Made by a program: the position numbers and the translations under genes
From: Flavobacterium bizetiae
GTDB taxonomy: Bacteria; Bacteroidota; Bacteroidia; Flavobacteriales; Flavobacteriaceae
Assembly (NCBI RefSeq): GCF_902804475.1
Contig: NZ_CADCSU010000064.1
Location: 1 to 40,068, forward strand
Length of the DNA: 40,068 nt
Reading direction: 5' to 3'
In this document: piece by piece, positions 32,977 through 40,068 of the stretch
How the letters are laid out: every line of letters begins with the position of its first letter
Position numbering within the stretch: position 1 is the stretch's first letter
The notes under the pieces: model-generated
The model's input: only the letters and a program-made list of their open reading frames with translations
What the model was told of the DNA's origin: nothing
Database searches by the model: none

Positions 32977-33009
32977 AGAAGCCTCGATTATTATTTTGAG
33001 GCTTCTTTA
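32977..33009 (+). terminator. Terminator or attenuator between SusE-like gene and GH53 genes
   Basis: AGAAGCCTC (32977-32985) and GAGGCTTCT (32998-33006) pair exactly around 12 bases, followed by TT only. The T tail is short, so partial read-through into the glycosidase genes is likely. Confidence 0.65.
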
Positions 33010-33055
33010 AATTGAGTTTTTAAAGTTCAAAATTTCACCGGTTCAAAATTCTATC

Positions 33056-34153
33056 ATGAAAAAATATATAAAAATTTTGGGGTTACTTGCTATCACGGCA
33101 ATTCAGTTTTCGTGTTCAGGTAATGATGCTTCAGATACAGAAGCTGTCAACCCGCCAGATGCAACAGATACTTTTATCAGAGCTTCGGATGTTTCTTTTC
33201 TTCCTCAAATGGAATCTTTAGGAACTAAATTTTACAGCAATGGCAAAGCCGAAGCAATGCTTACCACACTTAAAAATGCAGGTTGTAATACTGTGAGAAT
33301 TCGTTTATGGAAGAATCCTGTAAACGGCCGTTCCGGTCTAAGCGAAGTAAAACAATTGGCACAAAAAGCAAGACAAGCAGGACTTAGAGTTTGGCTTACC
33401 GTACACTATTCCGACAATTGGGCTGATCCGGGAGAACAAACCGTTCCTGAAGAATGGAAAAATCTAAATTTTGCTGATTTAAAAACAGCTGTTACCAATT
33501 ATACATCAACTATAATGACAGAAATCAATCCGGATATTATCCAGATTGGAAATGAAATCAATAGCGGATTATTATGGCCACAAGGAAATTTAATCAGTAA
33601 CGAACAACAATGTATTGCTTTACTAACTGCGGCCAGCGCAGCAGTTCGTAGCAAAGCGCCTAACACAAAAATAATGATTCATTATGCAGGTGTAGATGGT
33701 GGTGCAACGGATTGGTTTTTTACTAAAATGAAAAGCATTGATTACGATTATATCGGATTATCCTATTATCCGGTTTGGCATGGTAAAGACTTAAATGTTG
33801 TAAAAAATACCATTGATGCTTTAGGACAAAAATTCGGCAAAAAAGTCCTGATTGCAGAAACGGCATATCCTTTTACCTTATTGCACAATGATCAGACGAA
33901 TAATATCGTAGGTACAAGCGATCAGTTGGTTCCGGGATATCCTGCAACTCCAGCCGGACAAAGAACTTTTGTAATGGAAATTAAAAACATTGTAAAAACA
34001 TCTCAATTCGGACAAGGATTTGCGTATTGGGGAGGCGAATGGGTAGCTTTTAAAGGACCACAATCAACCAGTGGTTCTACATTCGAAAATCAGGCTTTGT
34101 ACAGTTTTGATAATAATGCCTTATCAGTAATGCAAGCTTTCAGTAAAGAATGA
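33056..34153 (+). CDS. GH53 endo-beta-1,4-galactanase (lipoprotein), first copy
   Basis: 365 residues, lipobox Cys20 (IQFSC). GH53 catalytic residues are visible: acid/base Glu167 in IIQIGNEINSG and nucleophile Glu268 in LIAETAYPF. Other family landmarks are NTVRIRLWKNP, WLTVHYSDNWADPGEQ and FAYWGGEWV. It cuts internal beta-1,4-galactosyl links in pectic galactan and type I arabinogalactan. The lipid anchor suggests that it works at the cell surface, feeding SusCD. It ends three bases before the second GH53 gene. Confidence 0.94.
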   Translation: MKKYIKILGLLAITAIQFSCSGNDASDTEAVNPPDATDTFIRASDVSFLPQMESLGTKFYSNGKAEAMLTTLKNAGCNTVRIRLWKNPVNGRSGLSEVKQLAQKARQAGLRVWLTVHYSDNWADPGEQTVPEEWKNLNFADLKTAVTNYTSTIMTEINPDIIQIGNEINSGLLWPQGNLISNEQQCIALLTAASAAVRSKAPNTKIMIHYAGVDGGATDWFFTKMKSIDYDYIGLSYYPVWHGKDLNVVKNTIDALGQKFGKKVLIAETAYPFTLLHNDQTNNIVGTSDQLVPGYPATPAGQRTFVMEIKNIVKTSQFGQGFAYWGGEWVAFKGPQSTSGSTFENQALYSFDNNALSVMQAFSKE

Positions 34154-34156
34154 AAT

Positions 34157-35188
34157 ATGAAAAAATCACTTAAAATTGTTTCTTTTTTAATGCTAATTGG
34201 TGTTGCTTTTACTTCGTGTAAACCAAAAATGATTAGCGAAAAAAACTCCTTTTCGAACGGAGCAGATGTGGGCTGGCTGCCACAAATGGAAGCTACAGGT
34301 TATAAATTTTATGATGCAGACGGTTCTCAAAAAGATTGTCTGCAATTATTAAAAGACCGCGGAATAAATACGATTCGTTTGCGCGTTTGGGTAAATCCAA
34401 ATGATGATAAAGCAAGCGGACATTGCAGTCCTGAAGAAACGGTTGTTATGGCAGTTCGTGCACAAAAAATGGGAATGCGTATCATGATCGATTTTCATTA
34501 CAGCGATTCGTGGGCAGATCCAGGTAAACAAAATAAACCTGCCGCATGGGCAAAACATTCCTTTCCGGAATTGTTAACCGATGTGTATCAACATACTTAC
34601 GACGTTCTGAAAATGTTGAAAAAAGCAGGAGTAACTCCGGAATGGGTTCAGGTTGGAAATGAAATTCCAGGCGGTATGCTTTGGCCGGAAGGCAGCACAG
34701 ACAATTTCAGTCAGTTGGCACAATTGCTTGATAAAGGATACGAAGCTACAAAAGCCATCGATCCAAAAATTAAAGTAATTGTTCATTTGGATGAAGGAAA
34801 CAAAAGCGAAAAATTCAGATGGTTTTTTGATAAAGCCACAGAAAATAAAGTAAAATATGATGTAATTGGTTTGTCGTATTATCCGTACTGGATCAAAACC
34901 GATTATCAAAGCACTATTTTAGATTTAGAAAATAATCTAAAAGATATGGCAACACGCTACAATAAAGAAGTCATGGTGGTCGAAGTTGGTGGTGATTTCG
35001 AACAAGTGCAAAACACCAAAGAAATGCTTGAAGCCACAATAAAAGCGGTGAAAAGAGTACCTAATAATAAAGGTTTAGGCGTTATTTATTGGGAACCACA
35101 AGGCGAAAAAAGCTGGAGCGGTTATCAGCTTAATGCCTGGCTTTCTGATGGTAAACCTTCGCCGGCATTGGACGCTTTCAAAAATTAA
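34157..35188 (+). CDS. GH53 endo-beta-1,4-galactanase (lipoprotein), second copy
   Basis: 343 residues, lipobox Cys21 (AFTSC). Acid/base Glu169 in VQVGNEIPGG and nucleophile Glu276 in VMVVEVGGDF. The front half is close to the first copy (GWLPQMEATGYKFYD, NTIRLRVWVNP, IDFHYSDSWADPGKQ). After the nucleophile it differs: the TAYPF motif and the following loop of the first copy are replaced by a shorter VGGDFEQVQN stretch. The two enzymes therefore probably differ in chain-length preference or product size. It is co-transcribed with the first copy. Confidence 0.92.
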   Translation: MKKSLKIVSFLMLIGVAFTSCKPKMISEKNSFSNGADVGWLPQMEATGYKFYDADGSQKDCLQLLKDRGINTIRLRVWVNPNDDKASGHCSPEETVVMAVRAQKMGMRIMIDFHYSDSWADPGKQNKPAAWAKHSFPELLTDVYQHTYDVLKMLKKAGVTPEWVQVGNEIPGGMLWPEGSTDNFSQLAQLLDKGYEATKAIDPKIKVIVHLDEGNKSEKFRWFFDKATENKVKYDVIGLSYYPYWIKTDYQSTILDLENNLKDMATRYNKEVMVVEVGGDFEQVQNTKEMLEATIKAVKRVPNNKGLGVIYWEPQGEKSWSGYQLNAWLSDGKPSPALDAFKN

Positions 35189-35203
35189 AAATTAAAAATG
35201 AAA

Positions 35204-35264
35204 TTTTACCATTAAGATATTAAGTTTCATAAAGCTAAATGAGCTTAATGCCTTAATGGTAAAA
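35204..35264. repeat. Inverted repeat upstream of GH2 gene
   Basis: Arms 35204-35224 (TTTTACCATTAAG, AT, ATTAAG) and 35244-35264 (CTTAAT, GC, CTTAATGGTAAAA) pair at 19 of 21 positions around a 19-base loop. The right arm contains the upstream in-frame ATG of the GH2 frame (35256). It may act as an mRNA stabiliser or weak terminator between GH53 and GH2. Confidence 0.75.
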
Positions 35265-35279
35265 AAAAGAAAACAGAAA

Positions 35280-37718
35280 ATGAAATTAATTTTTAGATCA
35301 ATATTCTTCTTGTTTATACTAATTTTTTCGTCTGGAAAAATCATGTCGCAATCCACCACCGTTATTTTAAAAGATAACTGGCGCTTTTCTAAAGCAGTAA
35401 AAGGCGATGCTTTTGCTGTGGATTATGATGCTTCGAAATGGGAAAAAGTGAGTGTACCTCACGATTGGGCGATTTACGGACCTTTTGATAAAGAATGGGA
35501 TAAACAAGTTTCGGCCATTGAACAAAACGGAGAAAAAATTCCAACCGAAAAAACGGGCCGTACCGGATCACTTCCGCATATTGGTACAGGCTGGTATCGT
35601 AATACATTTTCTCTTCCGGAATTTAAAAAAGGAAAAAAAGCACTTCTTATTTTTGAAGGGGCAATGAGCGAACCTCAGGTTTTTTTAAACGGAAAAAAAA
35701 TAGGAGAGTGGGGTTATGGCTACAGCTATTTTTATATTGATATTACGAAAGATTTTAAAGAAGGTTCGAAAAATGTATTGGCTGTAAAACTGACTAATTT
35801 GCCATTTTCTTCAAGATGGTATCCTGGAGCAGGTCTTTACAGAAACGTTAGTATTGTAGTAAAAGAAGAAGATAATTTTGTACAATGGGGTACTTTTATC
35901 ACCACTCCGGAAATGAAAGGTGATGATGCTGTTGTTGATATCAAAGCTGAGGTTAATGGCAATAATCTGTCAATGGTTACCGAAATAAAAGATGCCAATA
36001 ATGCTGTAGTAGCCACACAAAAAGGTACAGAAAAGAAAGATGGAAAACTCCATCAGACACTTTCAGTTGCAAAACCTCATTTATGGAGCCCTGAAACACC
36101 TTATTTGTACACAGCAGTAACTAAATTATACGCAGCCGACGGAACTTTAAAAGACGAACAAAACATCAAGTTTGGTATCCGATTTATTAAATACGAAGCC
36201 AATAAAGGATTTAGCCTGAATGGTAAAATCACCAAATTTAAAGGAGTTTGCCTTCATCATGATTTAGGGCCACTTGGTGCGGCGATAAACAAAGCGGCGC
36301 TTCGCAGACAACTTACGATTCTAAAAGATATGGGTTGTAACGCCATTAGAAGTTCCCATAACATGCCTTCTTTTGAGCAACTCGAATTGGCTGATGAAAT
36401 GGGCTTTATGTTTCTTGCAGAAAGTTTTGATGAATGGGCAAAGCCAAAAGTAGAAAACGGATATCACCGCTTTTTTGAAGAATATGCAGAAAAAGACATC
36501 GTAAGTTTAGTCAGGGCCACAAGAAATCATCCTTGTATTGTAATGTGGAGTTCAGGAAATGAAGTTCCCGATCAATGGGGAGCTGAAGGAGTAAAACGTG
36601 CCAAATGGCTGCAGGATATTTTTCATCGTGAAGACCCTACAAGACCCGTGACCGTTGGTATGGATCAGGTAAAAGCAACTATGGAATCTGGTTTTGGAGC
36701 TTTGCTTGATATTCCGGGATTAAATTATAGAGTTCATCTTTACGAAGAAGCGTATAAAACATTTCCTCAAGGATTTATATTAGGATCAGAAACAGCTTCA
36801 ACGGTAAGTTCAAGAGGAATTTATAAATTTCCTGTTGTGCAGGCAAAGAATAAACAATACGATGATTTTCAATCTTCATCTTATGATCTTGAAGCGTGCA
36901 GCTGGTCGAATGTTCCTGATGAAGATTTTGTACTTCAGGATGACAAACCTTGGGTTATTGGAGAGTTTGTCTGGACAGGGTTTGATTATTTAGGAGAACC
37001 TACGCCGTATGACGAAAAATGGCCATCAAGAAGTTCTTATTTTGGAATTTCAGATTTGGCGGGACTTCCTAAAGATCGTTTTTATTTGTACAGAAGCAGA
37101 TGGAATACGAAAGATGAAACGCTTCATATCTTACCACATTGGAACTGGAAAGGAAGAGAAGGCGAAGTTACTCCTGTTTTTGTTTATACCAATTACGACA
37201 GCGCTGAGCTTTTTGTAAACGGAAAAAGTATGGGAATTCAGAAGAAAAACAATTCAACTCCCCAAAATCGCTATCGTTTAATGTGGAATGATGTTAAATA
37301 CGAACCAGGAACGGTAAAAGTGGTAGCATTTGATTCGAATGGAAAAATAGCAGCCGAAAGCGAAATTAAAACTGCCGGAGATCCGTATAAAATTGTGCTA
37401 AATGCAGATCGCGAAACCATAAAAGCAGATGGAGAAGATATTTCTTTTGTAACGGTTTCAGTAGTCGATAAAAACGGAATTCCATGCCCAACAGCAATCA
37501 ATGAATTACAATTTAAAGTAACCGGAGCTGCAACTTACAGAGCTGCTTGTAATGGAGACGCTACATCATTAGAAATATTTCATGAAAATAAAATGAAGCT
37601 TTTCAGCGGTAAACTGGTGGTTTTGGTAAAAGCGGTTAAAAATCCTGGAGCAATTCAATTAGAAGTAACCGGAAAAGGACTTCAAAAAGGAAAAATAAAT
37701 TTAAAGTCAGAACTTTAA
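35280..37718 (+). CDS. GH2 beta-galactosidase (exported)
   Basis: 812 residues from the ATG at 35280, which begins a good signal peptide (MKLIFRSIFFLFILIFSSGK); the ATG at 35256 lies in a repeat arm and adds only VKKRKQK. Domains: sugar-binding jelly roll (about 30-180, PHDWAIYGPFD, GTGWYRNTF), immunoglobulin-like domain, TIM barrel with acid/base Glu428 in WSSGNEVPDQWG and nucleophile Glu504 in ILGSETAST (76 residues apart as in LacZ), WVIGEFVWTGFDYLGEP, then a DUF4982-like domain and a C-terminal beta domain. It probably removes galactose from galacto-oligosaccharides in the periplasm. It is the last gene of the locus, before a strong terminator. Confidence 0.94.
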   Translation: MKLIFRSIFFLFILIFSSGKIMSQSTTVILKDNWRFSKAVKGDAFAVDYDASKWEKVSVPHDWAIYGPFDKEWDKQVSAIEQNGEKIPTEKTGRTGSLPHIGTGWYRNTFSLPEFKKGKKALLIFEGAMSEPQVFLNGKKIGEWGYGYSYFYIDITKDFKEGSKNVLAVKLTNLPFSSRWYPGAGLYRNVSIVVKEEDNFVQWGTFITTPEMKGDDAVVDIKAEVNGNNLSMVTEIKDANNAVVATQKGTEKKDGKLHQTLSVAKPHLWSPETPYLYTAVTKLYAADGTLKDEQNIKFGIRFIKYEANKGFSLNGKITKFKGVCLHHDLGPLGAAINKAALRRQLTILKDMGCNAIRSSHNMPSFEQLELADEMGFMFLAESFDEWAKPKVENGYHRFFEEYAEKDIVSLVRATRNHPCIVMWSSGNEVPDQWGAEGVKRAKWLQDIFHREDPTRPVTVGMDQVKATMESGFGALLDIPGLNYRVHLYEEAYKTFPQGFILGSETASTVSSRGIYKFPVVQAKNKQYDDFQSSSYDLEACSWSNVPDEDFVLQDDKPWVIGEFVWTGFDYLGEPTPYDEKWPSRSSYFGISDLAGLPKDRFYLYRSRWNTKDETLHILPHWNWKGREGEVTPVFVYTNYDSAELFVNGKSMGIQKKNNSTPQNRYRLMWNDVKYEPGTVKVVAFDSNGKIAAESEIKTAGDPYKIVLNADRETIKADGEDISFVTVSVVDKNGIPCPTAINELQFKVTGAATYRAACNGDATSLEIFHENKMKLFSGKLVVLVKAVKNPGAIQLEVTGKGLQKGKINLKSEL

Positions 37719-37769
37719 TAATTACAATATTGCAATAACATTAAATAGTTTGCAGAGATTGAGTTAGTT

Positions 37770-37800
37770 AAAAAGCCACTCCAATCGAGTGGCTTTTTGT
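37770..37800 (+). terminator. Terminator of the galactan locus
   Basis: AAAAAGCCACTC and GAGTGGCTTTTT pair exactly around CAATC, followed by GTTTTTG. The same hairpin type is found three times in the tRNA-Arg array at 12.2-12.5 kb. Confidence 0.85.
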
Positions 37801-37811
37801 TTTTGTAAAAA

Positions 37812-38981
37812 CTAGTTTGTAACGACAGCTTCATTAGTATAAACAATACCTTCGTAGCAAGCATTATAAATGTCTTTCAAATCTTCTAAGTTGGTTACCC
37901 TTGGATTAAAACCGGTACATGGATCAATTAATGCATTATTGGCAATATAGTCCAGGTTTTTTATCCAGTCTTCTTTTGAGATTCCGAATTCTTTTAAAGA
38001 AGAAATATTGTTGACTTTTTTTCTTAATGCTTCAATTGCCTGCGCCAATTCTTCAGCTGTTTCAAGTCCGATTACTTTTGCTAATGACGGAAATTTTGTT
38101 GTAGCCGCAGCATTGTATCGAATAACGTTAGGTAAGAAGATTGCATTTGCACATCCGTGCGGAATACCATACAAAGCACCTACCTGATGAGACAATGAGT
38201 GAACAATTCCTAACCATGCATTATTAAAAGCCAAACCTCCCATAAATGAAGCATCGTGCATATTTTGACGTGCAGTAATGTTTGAAGGATTTTTTACAGC
38301 TTCTTCCAGATTATCAAAAACAATTTCTAATCCACCTTTTGCTAAAACATCAGCAAAATTATCATCAATATTAGAAACATAGGCTTCAACACAATGTGTT
38401 AAGGCATCTAAACCTGTATTTGATGTTACGTGAGCTGGCATCGAAGCACAAATTTCTCCATCGATTATAGCGATATCAGGAGTTAATTCATACGATACAA
38501 TTGGGTATTTTACTCCTTTTTCACGATCTGTAATTACGGCCAAACCAGTGGTTTCAGTTCCTGTTCCGCTAGTAGAAGGAATAGCTATAAATTTGGCTTT
38601 GTTTCTAAGTACCGGTACGCTAAAAGGTTTAATAAGCGAATCAAATTCGATATTTGGGTGCTCATAAAAAATCCACATTGTTTTAGCCGCATCAATTGCA
38701 GAACATCCACCCAAACCTACGATCCAGTCGGGCTGAAATTCACGCATAGCCTCTGCACCTTTAAAACTTGTTGCTGACGACGGATCTTCTTCAACGCCAT
38801 CAAATACAACAGTTTCTATTCCTGCATCTTTCAAAAATGCCAGAGCTTTATCCAGCGTTCCGCTTTTTTTCATCGAACTTCCGCCAGTTACGACAAAAGC
38901 TTTTTTACCTTTTATATTTTTTAATTCTTCAAGACTTCCGGGACCATGAAAAACTTCTCCTGCAACAAATAATTTGCTCAT
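37812..38981 (-). CDS. Iron-containing alcohol dehydrogenase
   Basis: 389 residues, typical of the Fe-ADH family. The N-terminal Rossmann-like part has GKKAFVVTGGSSMKKSG and DWIVGLGGCSAIDAAKTMW, where GGCSAIDAAK is the NAD(P) loop. FIAIPSTSGTGTE is the family signature. Metal ligands are expected in the GLDALTHCVEAY region and in the IVHSLSHQVGALYGIPHG segment, where three histidines are visible. Substrate is not evident (butanol, lactaldehyde and similar are possible). Converges on the galactan locus. An AraC regulator lies directly upstream in the same orientation (71 bases) and may control it. Confidence 0.92.
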   Translation of the reverse strand: MSKLFVAGEVFHGPGSLEELKNIKGKKAFVVTGGSSMKKSGTLDKALAFLKDAGIETVVFDGVEEDPSSATSFKGAEAMREFQPDWIVGLGGCSAIDAAKTMWIFYEHPNIEFDSLIKPFSVPVLRNKAKFIAIPSTSGTGTETTGLAVITDREKGVKYPIVSYELTPDIAIIDGEICASMPAHVTSNTGLDALTHCVEAYVSNIDDNFADVLAKGGLEIVFDNLEEAVKNPSNITARQNMHDASFMGGLAFNNAWLGIVHSLSHQVGALYGIPHGCANAIFLPNVIRYNAAATTKFPSLAKVIGLETAEELAQAIEALRKKVNNISSLKEFGISKEDWIKNLDYIANNALIDPCTGFNPRVTNLEDLKDIYNACYEGIVYTNEAVVTN

Positions 38982-39052
38982 CTTTAAATAGTATTTTAAT
39001 TATTGATGCAAAGTTAGAGATGAGGGCAGGGCAGGATGTTATACAAACAAGA

Positions 39053-39931
39053 CTATGCGGTATAAATTTGCGCCAATTCCTGCTGAAGTTCTGTAGGTGT
39101 TTCTTTGAGTTTTGCCCGTACAAATTTATTAAGCGCTGATGGTGAACTAAATCCAAGATCAAAGGCAATTTCTTTGTGTGAGAGATCAGAGAACAATAAC
39201 TGACGTTTAATTTCTGTCAGGATTCGATTATGAATCGCATTTATAGCTGTTTCTCCACAATGTTTTTTAGTTATTTCATTGAGTTTTTTAGGACTAATTG
39301 AAAGTTGTGATGCGTAATATTGCACAGTGCGTTCACTACGATATTGCTGGTTTAATAATTTTTTAAAACCAATATAAATGTGCTGATTTGTTTTTTGATG
39401 TAATACCGGATGCTGACCATGTACGGATTCTATCAATCCCAATAAAAAGACTTTGATATAAAAACGGGCTTGCTCTTTTTTGACAAGGCTTGGTTTATTA
39501 TAAATATTCTGAATGCTTTTTATAAGGGTAACTGCTTCTTCGAATTCCTGATTGGGAAGCGCTGTACAGTTAAGATTGGCAGAAAGATTGACATTGTAAG
39601 GACTTAATTCATTTTTTAATATATCAGAACAAAATAATACTTCTTCAAATAAAATTATTTTTCCCGTTAAATCATCGCTGAAATGAGATATATAACAAAT
39701 TTGTTCCGGAAAGACAATTGAAATTTTTCCTGCTTTAAGAAAATGAATTTTGTCTTCGATCTGAATTTCAACCTGTCCTTTTTCTACAATTATAATAAAA
39801 AAGTGATCGTTTTTGTGCGGTTGCTGATAGTTTTTTAAAAGTTCATTTTCTAAATCAAAAACACGGAATGACAAATTTTTATCTTCTGCCTTTTGAACAA
39901 TTTTCTTAATCTCGGATCTTTTTATGTTCAT
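39053..39931 (-). CDS. AraC-family transcriptional regulator
   Basis: 293 residues from the ATG at 39931; a TTG 21 bases earlier is also in frame but an ATG is more likely. The N-terminal sensor half has a cupin-like stretch (FFIIIVEKGQVEIQIEDKIH, FLKAGKISIVFPEQ). The C-terminal about 90 residues have two helix-turn-helix motifs: VQYYASQLSISPKKLNEITK, then HKEIAFDLGFSSPSALNKFV with the PTELQQEL ending. It lies upstream of the iron-containing dehydrogenase on the same strand, its likely target. Ligand unknown. Confidence 0.9.
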   Translation of the reverse strand: MNIKRSEIKKIVQKAEDKNLSFRVFDLENELLKNYQQPHKNDHFFIIIVEKGQVEIQIEDKIHFLKAGKISIVFPEQICYISHFSDDLTGKIILFEEVLFCSDILKNELSPYNVNLSANLNCTALPNQEFEEAVTLIKSIQNIYNKPSLVKKEQARFYIKVFLLGLIESVHGQHPVLHQKTNQHIYIGFKKLLNQQYRSERTVQYYASQLSISPKKLNEITKKHCGETAINAIHNRILTEIKRQLLFSDLSHKEIAFDLGFSSPSALNKFVRAKLKETPTELQQELAQIYTA

Positions 39932-40029
39932 TAAATATAGTTCTAATACCAAACAAGTTTTTTTAAATTGTTTGATTTTGACGGATTTTAATTGTGGGGA
40001 TATTTATTTACTGTAGTTAAAACGAATAA

Positions 40030-40037
40030 TAATTTTG
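40030..40037 (+). promoter_or_regulatory. Possible -7 box for a gene beyond the right edge
   Basis: TAATTTTG fits TANNTTTG on the plus strand. No gene follows inside the window and no clear -33 box is seen. Confidence 0.3.
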
Positions 40038-40068
40038 CAAATTTAAAAAATAGTACAAGATTATTATT

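Overview
The window looks like a chromosomal segment of a Flavobacteriaceae member, most likely Flavobacterium. It is AT-rich and lacks Shine-Dalgarno sites. Several genes have promoters of the Bacteroidota type (TTTG or TTG, about 19-20 bases, then TANNTTTG). It also carries SusC/SusD proteins, a hybrid two-component regulator, FecR-type signalling and lipoproteins typical of the phylum. The genus is inferred from gene style and repeat vocabulary, not from a marker gene.

Layout. 1-11.5 kb: housekeeping and stress genes. These are two META-domain lipoproteins (the first cut by the window edge), a DUF2130 coiled-coil protein, a LysR regulator divergent from a methyltransferase, a three-gene quinone-redox operon (mdaB-like, ygiN-like, quinone reductase), an aldo/keto reductase divergent from an AraC regulator, an NlpC/P60 hydrolase and a thiolase. 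Long inverted repeats fill most gaps here. 11.7-12.9 kb: tRNA-Ser, tRNA-Pro and two identical tRNA-Arg(UCU), mixed with four decayed tRNA-Arg-like copies and a small GIY-YIG nuclease gene.

13.4-22.2 kb: an ECF sigma / FecR / TonB-transducer system with five envelope genes (YceI, a lipoprotein cytochrome c, DUF5777 barrel, OB-fold protein, Yx(FWY)xxD-repeat lipoprotein) and a repeat-containing lipoprotein. Four copies of GTAGGGTAA-N13-TGTTTTA lie in front of the four transcription units other than the sigma gene. I read this as the promoter of the local sigma factor, so the region forms one self-contained cell-surface-signalling regulon. This is the most interesting system in the window.

22.3-37.8 kb: a polysaccharide utilization locus for beta-1,4-galactan: hybrid two-component sensor (minus strand), then SusC, SusD, a SusE-like lipoprotein, two GH53 endo-galactanases and a GH2 beta-galactosidase (plus strand). 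The logic is surface binding and cutting by lipoproteins, import through SusCD, then trimming of galacto-oligosaccharides to galactose. The right end holds an iron-containing alcohol dehydrogenase and an AraC regulator.

No insertion sequence, phage gene, CRISPR array or rRNA was seen.
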